10,475 nt of DNA from Ferrithrix thermotolerans DSM 19514. GTDB taxonomy: Bacteria; Actinomycetota; Acidimicrobiia; Acidimicrobiales; Ilumatobacteraceae. The first letter of the stretch is position 1. Every line of letters starts with the position of its first letter. Below are positions 1-6,307 of this stretch, one piece after another. Below the pieces are notes generated by a model. It had not been told where the DNA came from. It was given only the letters and a program-made list of their open reading frames with translations, and did no database searches. Made by a program: the position numbers and the translations under genes. The stretch covers positions 1 through 10,475 of the forward strand of contig CAMCUE010000020.1 in NCBI GenBank assembly GCA_945878705.1, written 5' to 3'.

Positions 1-58
1 TTTTGAGGATCGCTTGAGCATCCAAACGAGTCAAAGTCTCAACTTGCCACTTTTTCAT
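1..58 (-). CDS. Start of an unidentified protein, cut by the window edge
   Basis: A minus-strand reading frame begins with ATG at 58-56 and stays open to the window edge. The visible N-terminus reads MKKWQVETLTRLDAQAILK (19 codons). It is preceded by AAAGGG (68-73) nine bases upstream, a good ribosome binding site, and by a TATAAT box at 82-87. It follows the reductase gene after 58 bp on the same strand, so it probably belongs to the same surface-polysaccharide cluster. The pathway model would place a UDP-HexNAc 2-epimerase nearby, but this N-terminus does not look like one, which normally shows a VGTRPE-type motif close to the start. Too little is visible to assign a function. That it is a real gene is supported only by the start signals and the context. 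Confidence 0.5.
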   Translation of the reverse strand, partial: MKKWQVETLTRLDAQAILK

Positions 59-67
59 TTCAGATCG

Positions 68-73
68 CCCTTT
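68..73 (-). promoter_or_regulatory. Shine-Dalgarno site of the leftmost gene
   Basis: On the minus strand AAAGGG lies nine bases before the ATG at 58. This site is the main reason to accept that short open frame as a gene start. Confidence 0.45.
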
Positions 74-81
74 GATAATAA

Positions 82-87
82 ATTATA
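82..87 (-). promoter_or_regulatory. Possible -10 box (TATAAT)
   Basis: A perfect TATAAT hexamer reads on the minus strand in the AT-rich 58-bp spacer between the reductase gene and the leftmost gene, 23 bases upstream of the ATG at 58. No convincing -35 element is seen 16-18 bases further upstream. It may be an internal promoter of the polysaccharide cluster, or a chance hit in AT-rich DNA. Confidence 0.35.
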
Positions 88-116
88 TAAGAAAATGAAG
101 AACCTTCGCCGTCTAA

Positions 117-998
117 TCATCGTGTGACAAAGTCATAGGAAGCTTGATCTTTGCAAAATAAATCCAACATTTGATCCCATGATGGCGGTTTAATTCCTAG
201 ATTCTGTAGTTTCTGACTACAGTGCAACGATCGATCAACTACAACTGACTCATCTACAGTGACCTTGATGCCAAGCCCTAGTCGATCGTTAAGTTCAGTG
301 ATCAGTTTCAATTTAGTGATTGGGGTTGACGCCACATGTACTAAGCCAGTGATCTCTGAACCTATTGTTAGCAGTTGACTAATTAACCCCGACAAACTGA
401 AAGTTGTCAGGCCTGAATATATTGCCTTTGAAAAGCCAGTCACCTGCTTGTTGCGATTACTTAGAATCCATTCAAACAAACTAGTGAAATTTGATAATTC
501 TCGCCCTACATGTGATGTTCGAATTGTTAGGTTGCGATCGTCAACTATTTCTCCAGCAAGTTTTGAAGATCCATAAACATCGACTGGGTCAGGGAAATCG
601 GTTTCAACATAATCTCCTCTGTTACCTGAAAACACACAATCAGTACTTATGTGAATCATTCGAGCACCGCAAGAGTTTGACACTTTCACCAGTTCATGCG
701 GAAACAGGGCATTAATCTGCGTCATCTCGTCGTCACTAATTCTGCTGGCTCTCTGTTTTACAACTCCAATACAATTTATGACAACGTCGAAATCTTGATT
801 TTTAAATATTTGAGTGATTGTGGTGATGTCTTTGGCATCCACACGGCCGAGCCACTTTTCTCTAACTAAAAATTTCGCAAGTCCTGCGTCTGGCGTCCAC
901 TGTTGTTTCGATGTTCCATAGACATCGTGAGAATCACTTAAAGTTCGAACCAACATGTGACCCAGCATTCCGCCTGCTCCAAGAATGCAAACTCGCAT
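117..998 (-). CDS. RmlD/WbvR-type nucleotide-sugar 4-keto reductase (SDR family)
   Basis: This 293-residue extended short-chain dehydrogenase resembles dTDP-4-dehydrorhamnose reductase and especially the WbvR-like reductases of surface-glycan clusters. Visible features are the NAD(P)-binding GAGGMLG at residues 7-13, STDCVFSG at about 118-125, which carries the catalytic Ser/Thr, and Y142-GSS-K146 as the YxxxK catalytic pair. The length suits a single-domain reductase; it is shorter than the CapF enzymes of about 370 residues, which carry a C-terminal cupin. Known relatives reduce the 4-keto group of an activated 6-deoxy sugar in the cytoplasm. The ATG at 998 shares one base with the TAA of the upstream dehydratase gene, so the two are probably translationally coupled and act in sequence. 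Inferred product: UDP-L-RhaNAc or a related 2-acetamido-2,6-dideoxy-L-hexose. The family is clear; the substrate is inferred. Confidence 0.85.
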   Translation of the reverse strand: MRVCILGAGGMLGHMLVRTLSDSHDVYGTSKQQWTPDAGLAKFLVREKWLGRVDAKDITTITQIFKNQDFDVVINCIGVVKQRASRISDDEMTQINALFPHELVKVSNSCGARMIHISTDCVFSGNRGDYVETDFPDPVDVYGSSKLAGEIVDDRNLTIRTSHVGRELSNFTSLFEWILSNRNKQVTGFSKAIYSGLTTFSLSGLISQLLTIGSEITGLVHVASTPITKLKLITELNDRLGLGIKVTVDESVVVDRSLHCSQKLQNLGIKPPSWDQMLDLFCKDQASYDFVTR

Positions 999-2035
999 TA
1001 GTTACTTGTCAAGTCACCAGTCAAATGTTTTTCAAGAAAACTATTCACCTCGGTTGTCGACATCAGATAATTTGATGAATTAATTTCGGCGAACTTAATT
1101 GATGGTTCAGTTGAAACTGATGATACTTCCGGCAATATTGATTTGATTGCGAAGTAATCACCACGAGATATAGTCCGAACCGATTCTTCTTCAGAAATCA
1201 TAATCTCGTGCATTTTTTCACCAGGGCGAATTCCACTTTCAATAACCTGAATTTTCTTTGACCCGATGAGTGCCGCTGCAACATCTTGTATCAAAGCGGC
1301 CTTTATTTTTGGAATATAAGTTTCACCCGCAGCAGCGAACTGCAGTGCCTCAAAAACGGTGTCAACCGCCTGATCAAGAGTCAATAAAAATCTGGTCATG
1401 TTCTTGTCGGTTAGCGTCACGGGCCCGCCGGCAGCGATTTGATCAATAAACAGAGGCACGACGGAGCCTCTCGAAGCAAGAACATTGCCGTAACGAACGG
1501 CAATGAATCTTGTTTTGGGGCAACTGATGTTTGCTGCAAGAAAAATTCGTTCTTGTATAGCCTTTGTCATTCCCATCACATTTGTCGGCTTGCATGCTTT
1601 GTCGGTCGAGATGGCAACCACACTTTCAACACCCAATTCAAGTTCAGTAATTGCCCGAACAATATTCTCAGCACCTTCAATATTTGTTTTAACCGCCTCA
1701 AACGGGAAGTACTCACAAGCCGGTACCTGCTTTAACGCCGCGGCATTAAACACAATGTCGACTGACCGTAATGCTTGCGCAACTGAGTGGAAATCTCGAA
1801 CATCGCCGATTTTAAACTGCAGCGTACGCTCAAAATTGTGGTACATCACCTCATCTGTTGCGGCGCGGTGATTTAAGTAATCCATTCGCATTTCATGCTG
1901 TTTGGCTTCATCGCGGCTAAAAACAATGACACTTTGTGGTGAACCGAGTTGCCCAGACAGTATTCTGCGCACCAAAACTTTGCCGAGCGACCCTGTACCA
2001 CCAGTGATTAACACGCGTTTGTTGTCTAGATACAT
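998..2035 (-). CDS. UDP-GlcNAc 4,6-dehydratase/5-epimerase, CapE/WbvB type
   Basis: This 345-residue polysaccharide-biosynthesis SDR belongs to the CapD/FlaA1/PseB/CapE superfamily. It has TGGTGSLG at residues 11-18 (NAD(P) binding), STDKACKP at 143-150 and MGMTK at 154-158. Here Met154 replaces the usual catalytic tyrosine while Lys158 is kept, which is the hallmark of the short CapE/FlaA1 enzymes. RYGNV (from about residue 182) and RPGEKMHE near residue 270 are typical substrate-domain motifs. It has no N-terminal membrane domain, so it should be a soluble cytoplasmic enzyme. Family members take UDP-GlcNAc to a 4-keto-6-deoxy intermediate, and the CapE/WbvB branch also epimerises C5. The start is the ATG at 2035 with GAGAG about ten bases upstream. 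Its stop overlaps the start of the reductase gene, which fits two consecutive steps. An 89-bp spacer separates it from the transferase gene upstream. Confidence 0.87.
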   Translation of the reverse strand: MYLDNKRVLITGGTGSLGKVLVRRILSGQLGSPQSVIVFSRDEAKQHEMRMDYLNHRAATDEVMYHNFERTLQFKIGDVRDFHSVAQALRSVDIVFNAAALKQVPACEYFPFEAVKTNIEGAENIVRAITELELGVESVVAISTDKACKPTNVMGMTKAIQERIFLAANISCPKTRFIAVRYGNVLASRGSVVPLFIDQIAAGGPVTLTDKNMTRFLLTLDQAVDTVFEALQFAAAGETYIPKIKAALIQDVAAALIGSKKIQVIESGIRPGEKMHEIMISEEESVRTISRGDYFAIKSILPEVSSVSTEPSIKFAEINSSNYLMSTTEVNSFLEKHLTGDLTSN

Positions 2036-2124
2036 CGGTTTGGCTCTCTAGTGGTCGAAAAACTAACTCTTTTCAGGTTATCGGCGCGACTGCACTCAGA
2101 TTAGGTTTCAATTTGGCTTGAACC

Positions 2125-3906
2125 TTAACGAAAATCAGCAAGTGCCTTAGCCACTGCCAACGCTGGAAAATTTTTCCGGCGCGCGAAATAATTACAATAC
2201 AAATTTCGGGCTTTTGTCGTTTCTGGTGACTGCCACCAAGAGTCAATATCGTCCCAAAACTCACCTACATGCATCGCAACAGTTTCTGCAGAATAATGCA
2301 AGATCTGGGTCTCAAATAGCCGATCATGAATTTTTTGTGCTGTCGAATTTAGTTTCTCATATCTTGGATCCCAAAAAACTATCGTTGGATATCCAGCCAT
2401 CAGGTTTGTCGGAATTGTTGTCTCGTTGTAGGTCACTATTGATAATCGGTTTTGACTTTGAGTCAAATTTAGACTGTGCGTTCCAAAATCAATCTCAACA
2501 CCATTACCTAAAATTTGTGAGATCTGTTGACCGGAAACTCTTGCTGGTTTGTTTGTAGAACTTGCGTTTTTTGGTCTGACTTGGGTTTGATCAAGAACTT
2601 TGCTTGGCAGGTTGGAGATAATTAATTCAATGTTATTTAAATATGAACTGTTACTTTGCACTCCGAGCATCCCATAAATATCTGAGTTTCTCGTCAAAGG
2701 GCCAAGAACAATTAAAAGACCACCAGTCTTATTGGGTTTGAAATCTTGTTGATGTGACTGAACACAAGTAGGAACAATGACTTCGGAATCGCTGCTCCAA
2801 CCCCAAGACAAAAATCCATCCACAACGCTACTTTCATAGTTCTCCCCCCAACTTTTGAAACGCTTCAACCCGTACCCGCCTCCGTGCTGACCCGAACATA
2901 ACTTTGTCTTTCCTGATGCAACATGCTCGGCGGACCAAACTTTAAATTGCTCATTGCGTTGTAACAAAGTATTTGAGAATATAAATTTTGGATGTTTTCT
3001 AAGTTGCATCTCGCTAACTTTTTGTTGAAGTTCGTTGAACCCTTCGAAGTAAATCGTCGGCAAATTAGTTGAAATCAAGGATCTTAGAAAACCATCAAAC
3101 CGATCCACTGACTTTGTTGAAACATTTAAACTTTGACGCCGAATTTGATCAATTGGGTGCACCGAAAGTTTTGAACTGAATCTCCACAACCGAGGCAATG
3201 CGCGTAACCGTAAATGCATCACAACTAAGGCCAACTTAGATTGCACAACTCCAGCCAAAACAACTTTTGGATTTGGCGAAAGTTTCTCCAACACAGATTC
3301 AAGTTTTGATTTTGCCTGCGGGTTCGGCAAGCCAAAATTAACTTGCTTACGGTATTCAAGTAACTCTTTTTTGCGTTGTGGCGACGAGATTAAAATGTTT
3401 TCCGCTGCTGACTTAGTCACGAAATTAACTGCCTCAACATAAATATGGTGATTCCAGATATCTGTTGCGAATAACAGAGATGCTTCGTCGTGTGTCACAG
3501 GCAAAAGTTCTTGCCAATTTAAATCAAGTCTTGTTATTTCAATATCTTGATAATTCTCAACAACAAATTCAGCAACTCTCAATCGCATGTGCGACACTTG
3601 TGCAAACTGCTGAAACCACGCGCCAACAACAATTCGCCAATAGCGCAATGGATATGCAGTGCCGTGCAACCGATTAAGTTCAATGGCTAAATCTTGAAAT
3701 ACAGACTCACTAACTGATTTAAATGCCTCAAACTCTTCATCCGTAACCTTTGACAAAATCTCTGGAGATTTGACCAAGGTGACTTCAATGTCTTGATCAT
3801 CGACAAACACTTTGCCATCGACACCAATTCCATCAATAACCACTACCGACTTTGCGTCTCGCCAAAGTTCTGGAAACGGCCCAGTAATTAGATGCGTTCG
3901 CGTCAC
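2125..3906 (-). CDS. LIC12162-family putative transferase for surface polysaccharide
   Basis: This 593-residue protein has the motifs remembered for the LIC12162 family of putative transferases: YPLRYWRIVVG from residue 85, HGGGYG at 341-346, LSWGW at 366-370, TYNETT at 492-497, FWDP at 511-514 and a late DSWW near 558. The YNET/FWDP part resembles the donor-binding half of GT-B-like transferases. Family members occur in LPS, capsule and other surface-glycan clusters; their exact reaction has not, to my knowledge, been settled. No signal peptide or membrane helix is apparent, so it is probably cytoplasmic. The start is a GTG at 3906 with AGGTGG (3911-3916) four bases upstream. It lies 30 bp beyond the 3' end of tRNA-Ala on the same strand and may be read through from it. 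Rows counted by hand within it have about 32-42% G+C. The neighbouring dehydratase and reductase suggest that they supply its sugar donor or acceptor part. Confidence 0.82.
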   Translation of the reverse strand: MTRTHLITGPFPELWRDAKSVVVIDGIGVDGKVFVDDQDIEVTLVKSPEILSKVTDEEFEAFKSVSESVFQDLAIELNRLHGTAYPLRYWRIVVGAWFQQFAQVSHMRLRVAEFVVENYQDIEITRLDLNWQELLPVTHDEASLLFATDIWNHHIYVEAVNFVTKSAAENILISSPQRKKELLEYRKQVNFGLPNPQAKSKLESVLEKLSPNPKVVLAGVVQSKLALVVMHLRLRALPRLWRFSSKLSVHPIDQIRRQSLNVSTKSVDRFDGFLRSLISTNLPTIYFEGFNELQQKVSEMQLRKHPKFIFSNTLLQRNEQFKVWSAEHVASGKTKLCSGQHGGGYGLKRFKSWGENYESSVVDGFLSWGWSSDSEVIVPTCVQSHQQDFKPNKTGGLLIVLGPLTRNSDIYGMLGVQSNSSYLNNIELIISNLPSKVLDQTQVRPKNASSTNKPARVSGQQISQILGNGVEIDFGTHSLNLTQSQNRLSIVTYNETTIPTNLMAGYPTIVFWDPRYEKLNSTAQKIHDRLFETQILHYSAETVAMHVGEFWDDIDSWWQSPETTKARNLYCNYFARRKNFPALAVAKALADFR

Positions 3907-3936
3907 ACAACCACCTATAACAATCCAATAATAAAG

Positions 3937-4010
3937 TGGAGACGATGGGAATCGAACCCACGACCCCCTGCTTGCAAAGCAGGTGCTCTAGCCAACTGAG
4001 CTACGTCCCC
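3937..4010 (-). tRNA. tRNA-Ala (anticodon TGC)
   Basis: A 74-nt cloverleaf reads on the minus strand. The acceptor stem GGGGACG pairs with CGTCTCC (one G-U pair), the D-loop contains AGTTGG, the anticodon arm is CCTGC-TTTGCAA-GCAGG with anticodon TGC, and the T-loop contains GTTCGAT. The discriminator base is A and CCA is not encoded. In many Actinobacteria tRNA-Ala lies directly behind tRNA-Ile downstream of gyrA; here the two are about 3.4 kb apart, with other genes between. Its 3' end faces the surface-polysaccharide cluster. Confidence 0.97.
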
Positions 4011-4023
4011 TTGAGACCAAGAC

Positions 4024-4029
4024 ACACTA
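4024..4029 (-). promoter_or_regulatory. Possible -10 box for tRNA-Ala
   Basis: TAGTGT (a TANNNT-type actinobacterial -10) reads on the minus strand 13 bases upstream of the tRNA. A weak -35-like TTAGAA lies at 4045-4050 with a short 15-base spacer. It is supported mainly by position: the tRNA needs a promoter in this 71-bp divergent spacer. Confidence 0.3.
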
Positions 4030-4069
4030 ACAGCGAAAAATTCGTTCTAACTCACAGCAGTGCTCGGGG

Positions 4070-4075
4070 TATCCT
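4070..4075 (+). promoter_or_regulatory. Possible -10 box for a leaderless transcript of the MgtE-N gene
   Basis: TATCCT (a TANNNT-type -10) ends six bases before the ATG at 4082. A transcript starting at the usual distance would begin at or next to the start codon. No Shine-Dalgarno sequence stands in front of that ATG, which fits leaderless translation, common in Actinobacteria. The -35 region is weak (TTCTAA at 4045-4050, 19-base spacer). Confidence 0.4.
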
Positions 4076-4081
4076 CGCTAT

Positions 4082-5377
4082 ATGGTCGGCGAACTTTTAT
4101 ATGCATTTAGGATCATGCGTTTGCCACTTTTGGACGCTGGGGGTCAGGCAATTGGCAAAATCAACGACATTATTGTTGTTGCGGGTCGTGGCACTGAAGC
4201 ACCTCAAGTACTTGGTTTTGTCGCAACGAGTCAACGTAGGCGAATTTTCGTCAGCGCTACTCGTGTCGGCACTCTCGATAACTCAGGCGCGAGACTGAAA
4301 TCATGGGATATCAACCTGACTCCGTTTCGTACTCGCGCAGGAGAACAACTTCTCGGCAAAGACATTTTAGACAAACGCCTCGGCGACGAAATAGTTAGTG
4401 ATATCGCCCTCGTTCATAAAACCGGTAAATCTTCGACTTGGCAAATTACAAAAGTTCGCCTCTCAAAACGCGGTCTATTAAATACCAGATCAGGTCATCG
4501 ACTAGTTGACTGGCAAGAAATCGCTCACATGTTTGCACCTAAAACCGCAATTGCTGCTGAAGCAGCACGACTTCGCGATATGCACGCCAGTGATGTCGCC
4601 ACAATTATTCGTGCGTTACCACCTGAGCAACGCAGGCAACTTGCTGATGCGATGGACGACGAACGTTTGGCTGACGTACTTGAAGAATTGCCAGAAGACG
4701 AACAATTGCGTTTGATTGAAGGTCTAGATATGGAGCGTCTAAATAGTGTGTTCGACGAAATGGAATACGACGACCTTGCCGACTTACTTGGTCAAATGGG
4801 TGTTGATCAACGAACAAAAGTTTTAGATGCAATGGATGATGAAGATGCAGAAACCATGCGTCAATTGTTGTCTTATCCAACTGGCAGTGCCGGCGCAATG
4901 ATGACGCCCGACATTATTGTGCTTGGACCTGATTCAACTGTGGCTGATGCACTTGCTTTAATTCGCGATCCTGAACGACTCGTATCAATCGCAGCGCAAG
5001 TTTTTATCGCTCACGCTCCCCACTATCCACCGACTGGTACATATATCGGAGTTGTTAACTTTCAACGATTACTTCGCGAACGACCAAGCATGACTCTTCG
5101 CCATTGCGTGGAGAATGAACCAACTATTGATCCACTGTTGGCTGAACGAGAAGTTGCTGAACGGCTTGCCTCATACAACATGTTGACCGTTGGTGTTTGT
5201 GATGCCAATGGTCGTCTACTTGGCGCCGTCACGGTTGACGACGTGTTAGACAATGCGTTACCTGCCGACTGGCGTCGTAAAATTCTTCCACGCGATCAAA
5301 CGAACCATGAGATTACGGAAAATATAAACAAGGGATTTATTCAAGATTTGAATGGGGGACGTAATGAAGCGCCGTGA
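4082..5377 (+). CDS. Soluble PRC-barrel/MgtE-N/CBS protein (MgtE sensor module without channel)
   Basis: This 431-residue protein resembles the cytoplasmic half of the Mg2+ channel MgtE but has no membrane segments. Residues about 12-65 and 92-145 look like two PRC-barrel-type beta domains. Residues about 168-265 form the helical MgtE N domain, with repeated L(A)D-V/L-L-type helices such as DDERLADVLEELPED. Residues about 270-392 contain a CBS pair, from GAMMT (271-275) to GAVTVDDVLD (381-390). Proteins with this architecture are common in Actinobacteria; Mycobacterium tuberculosis Rv1232c is similar as I recall it. In MgtE these domains bind Mg2+ and gate the pore, so a sensing or gating role here is inferred, with a partner supplying the membrane part. 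The ATG at 4082 is preferred because the N-terminal strand before MRLPLLD aligns with relatives; an ATG at 4115 is the alternative. The gene overlaps the following DUF1003 gene. Confidence 0.85.
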   Translation: MVGELLYAFRIMRLPLLDAGGQAIGKINDIIVVAGRGTEAPQVLGFVATSQRRRIFVSATRVGTLDNSGARLKSWDINLTPFRTRAGEQLLGKDILDKRLGDEIVSDIALVHKTGKSSTWQITKVRLSKRGLLNTRSGHRLVDWQEIAHMFAPKTAIAAEAARLRDMHASDVATIIRALPPEQRRQLADAMDDERLADVLEELPEDEQLRLIEGLDMERLNSVFDEMEYDDLADLLGQMGVDQRTKVLDAMDDEDAETMRQLLSYPTGSAGAMMTPDIIVLGPDSTVADALALIRDPERLVSIAAQVFIAHAPHYPPTGTYIGVVNFQRLLRERPSMTLRHCVENEPTIDPLLAEREVAERLASYNMLTVGVCDANGRLLGAVTVDDVLDNALPADWRRKILPRDQTNHEITENINKGFIQDLNGGRNEAP

Positions 5378-5858
5378 AGATCTTGGGCGTCCACGCAACC
5401 AACCAAAAATTGGTGTTCAATATAATCGCAGTGCGTTTGGTGAATTTGCTGAAGGTGTCGCACGGCTAATGGGGACCGCGCGATTTTTGGTAATTCAATC
5501 AGTTTTGGTTTTGATTTGGGTTGCTTTTAATATTTCATTTATTGCATTTCGTTGGGATAAATACCCATTTATTTTGCTGAACTTAATGTTCTCGATTCAA
5601 GCTGCCTATGCAGCACCGCTAATTCTGTTGGCACACAACCGGCAAGAGTTACGAGACCGCGAACAAGCCGAGATTGATCGCAATGTTGCGATCAGAACTC
5701 AAAATGATGCCGAGTTTTTGGCTCGCGAAATCGCCAGTGTGCAATTAGCGCTTTCGAATGTTGTTACATCTGATGAACTTACTCAGCACATTGAGCGACT
5801 AACTGATGCAATATTAAAGTTAAACGGTTCAACTGCACTTACTGCAACGACCGATTAG
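5364..5858 (+). CDS. DUF1003 family two-helix membrane protein
   Basis: This is a 164-residue protein, or 168 from the alternative ATG at 5352. The DUF1003 signature runs from residue 64, starting WDKYPFILLNL and ending in APLILLAHNRQ. Two membrane helices are expected at about 42-62 and 70-91, followed by a charged, probably coiled-coil cytoplasmic tail (about 92-155). The ATG at 5364 is chosen because GGGGGA stands 4-5 bases upstream; the ATG at 5352 overlaps that site. The gene starts 14 bp inside the end of the MgtE-N/CBS gene, so co-translation is likely and a physical complex is plausible. The molecular function of DUF1003 is not established. Its last 30 bases overlap the convergent Fur-family gene. 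Confidence 0.87.
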   Translation: MKRREDLGRPRNQPKIGVQYNRSAFGEFAEGVARLMGTARFLVIQSVLVLIWVAFNISFIAFRWDKYPFILLNLMFSIQAAYAAPLILLAHNRQELRDREQAEIDRNVAIRTQNDAEFLAREIASVQLALSNVVTSDELTQHIERLTDAILKLNGSTALTATTD

Positions 5859-6302
5859 GTCTAAGCGATGTTGGTCAAGTTTGAAACCAGAACGCTTAGC
5901 GATCTGCAACAACGCTGCATCAAGATTTAGTTCAAGTGCTTCAGGAATTCGTACATCAAGAACTTCGCCACATTTAGAACAAACTAAGTGATGATGATGT
6001 CCAAGAATCTCGTCATTTAGCTCATACCGTGCTACTTCGTCAGTACTAAAAACTCTTTGTACCACGCCAACATTTTCAAGGACAACAAGATTGCGATATA
6101 GAGAACTCTGTGCCAATACTTTTTTAGTACTGCTAGCTCGTTTTATCAATTGTTGAATTATTAGCGGACGATCGGCCGCCGCTAACACGGTGACAATCAG
6201 TCGGCGTTGAGATGTGTAACGCTGGTCGTGCTGATTAAATTTGCGTATGGCTTCTGCATGCACATCGCTAGTTCGCTGATGATGCCCTGACACACCAAGC
6301 AA
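5829..6302 (-). CDS. Fur/Zur-family metal-dependent repressor
   Basis: The protein has up to 157 residues. The N-terminal winged-helix part (about 25-95) includes SSLYRNLVVLENVGVV, the DNA-recognition region of the family. The dimerisation part has GHHHHLVCSKCGEVLDV at 101-117, with the regulatory-site histidines and C108/C111, then H145 and a terminal CSKC (C153, C156). The two CxxC pairs form the structural zinc site. The run of four histidines before LVC and the GRCSKC end are closest to actinobacterial Zur (FurB), but iron-type Fur cannot be excluded. The longest start is a TTG at 6302, five bases after the upstream stop; GTG codons at 6293 and 6263 are alternatives, and the family usually needs only the part from about residue 15. 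It is a cytoplasmic DNA-binding repressor; its targets are unknown. Confidence 0.88.
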   Translation of the reverse strand: MLGVSGHHQRTSDVHAEAIRKFNQHDQRYTSQRRLIVTVLAAADRPLIIQQLIKRASSTKKVLAQSSLYRNLVVLENVGVVQRVFSTDEVARYELNDEILGHHHHLVCSKCGEVLDVRIPEALELNLDAALLQIAKRSGFKLDQHRLDLIGRCSKCS

Positions 6303-6307
6303 TATAT

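Noticed and set aside
97..107. Small palindrome gaag-aac-cttc downstream of the reductase gene
   Set aside because: A four-pair stem is too short for a terminator, although a T-rich stretch follows on the minus strand.
1439..1871. Two overlapping plus-strand open frames opposite the CapE-type gene
   Set aside because: They lie wholly inside a clear, motif-rich gene on the other strand and have no recognisable domain; they are shadows.
2104..2124. Inverted repeat ggtttcaa / ttgaacc just behind the transferase stop codon
   Set aside because: The stem is about seven pairs with a one-base bulge and no T-run follows on either strand, so a terminator is not supported.
2073..2264. Minus-strand open frame over the end of the transferase gene
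   Set aside because: It overlaps the conserved C-terminus of the transferase in another frame and has no family features.
3936..4298. Plus-strand open frame of 120 codons across tRNA-Ala and the start of the MgtE-N gene
   Set aside because: It runs antisense through the tRNA and in another frame of a better supported gene; its METMGIEPTTPC start is the familiar spurious translation of an antisense tRNA.
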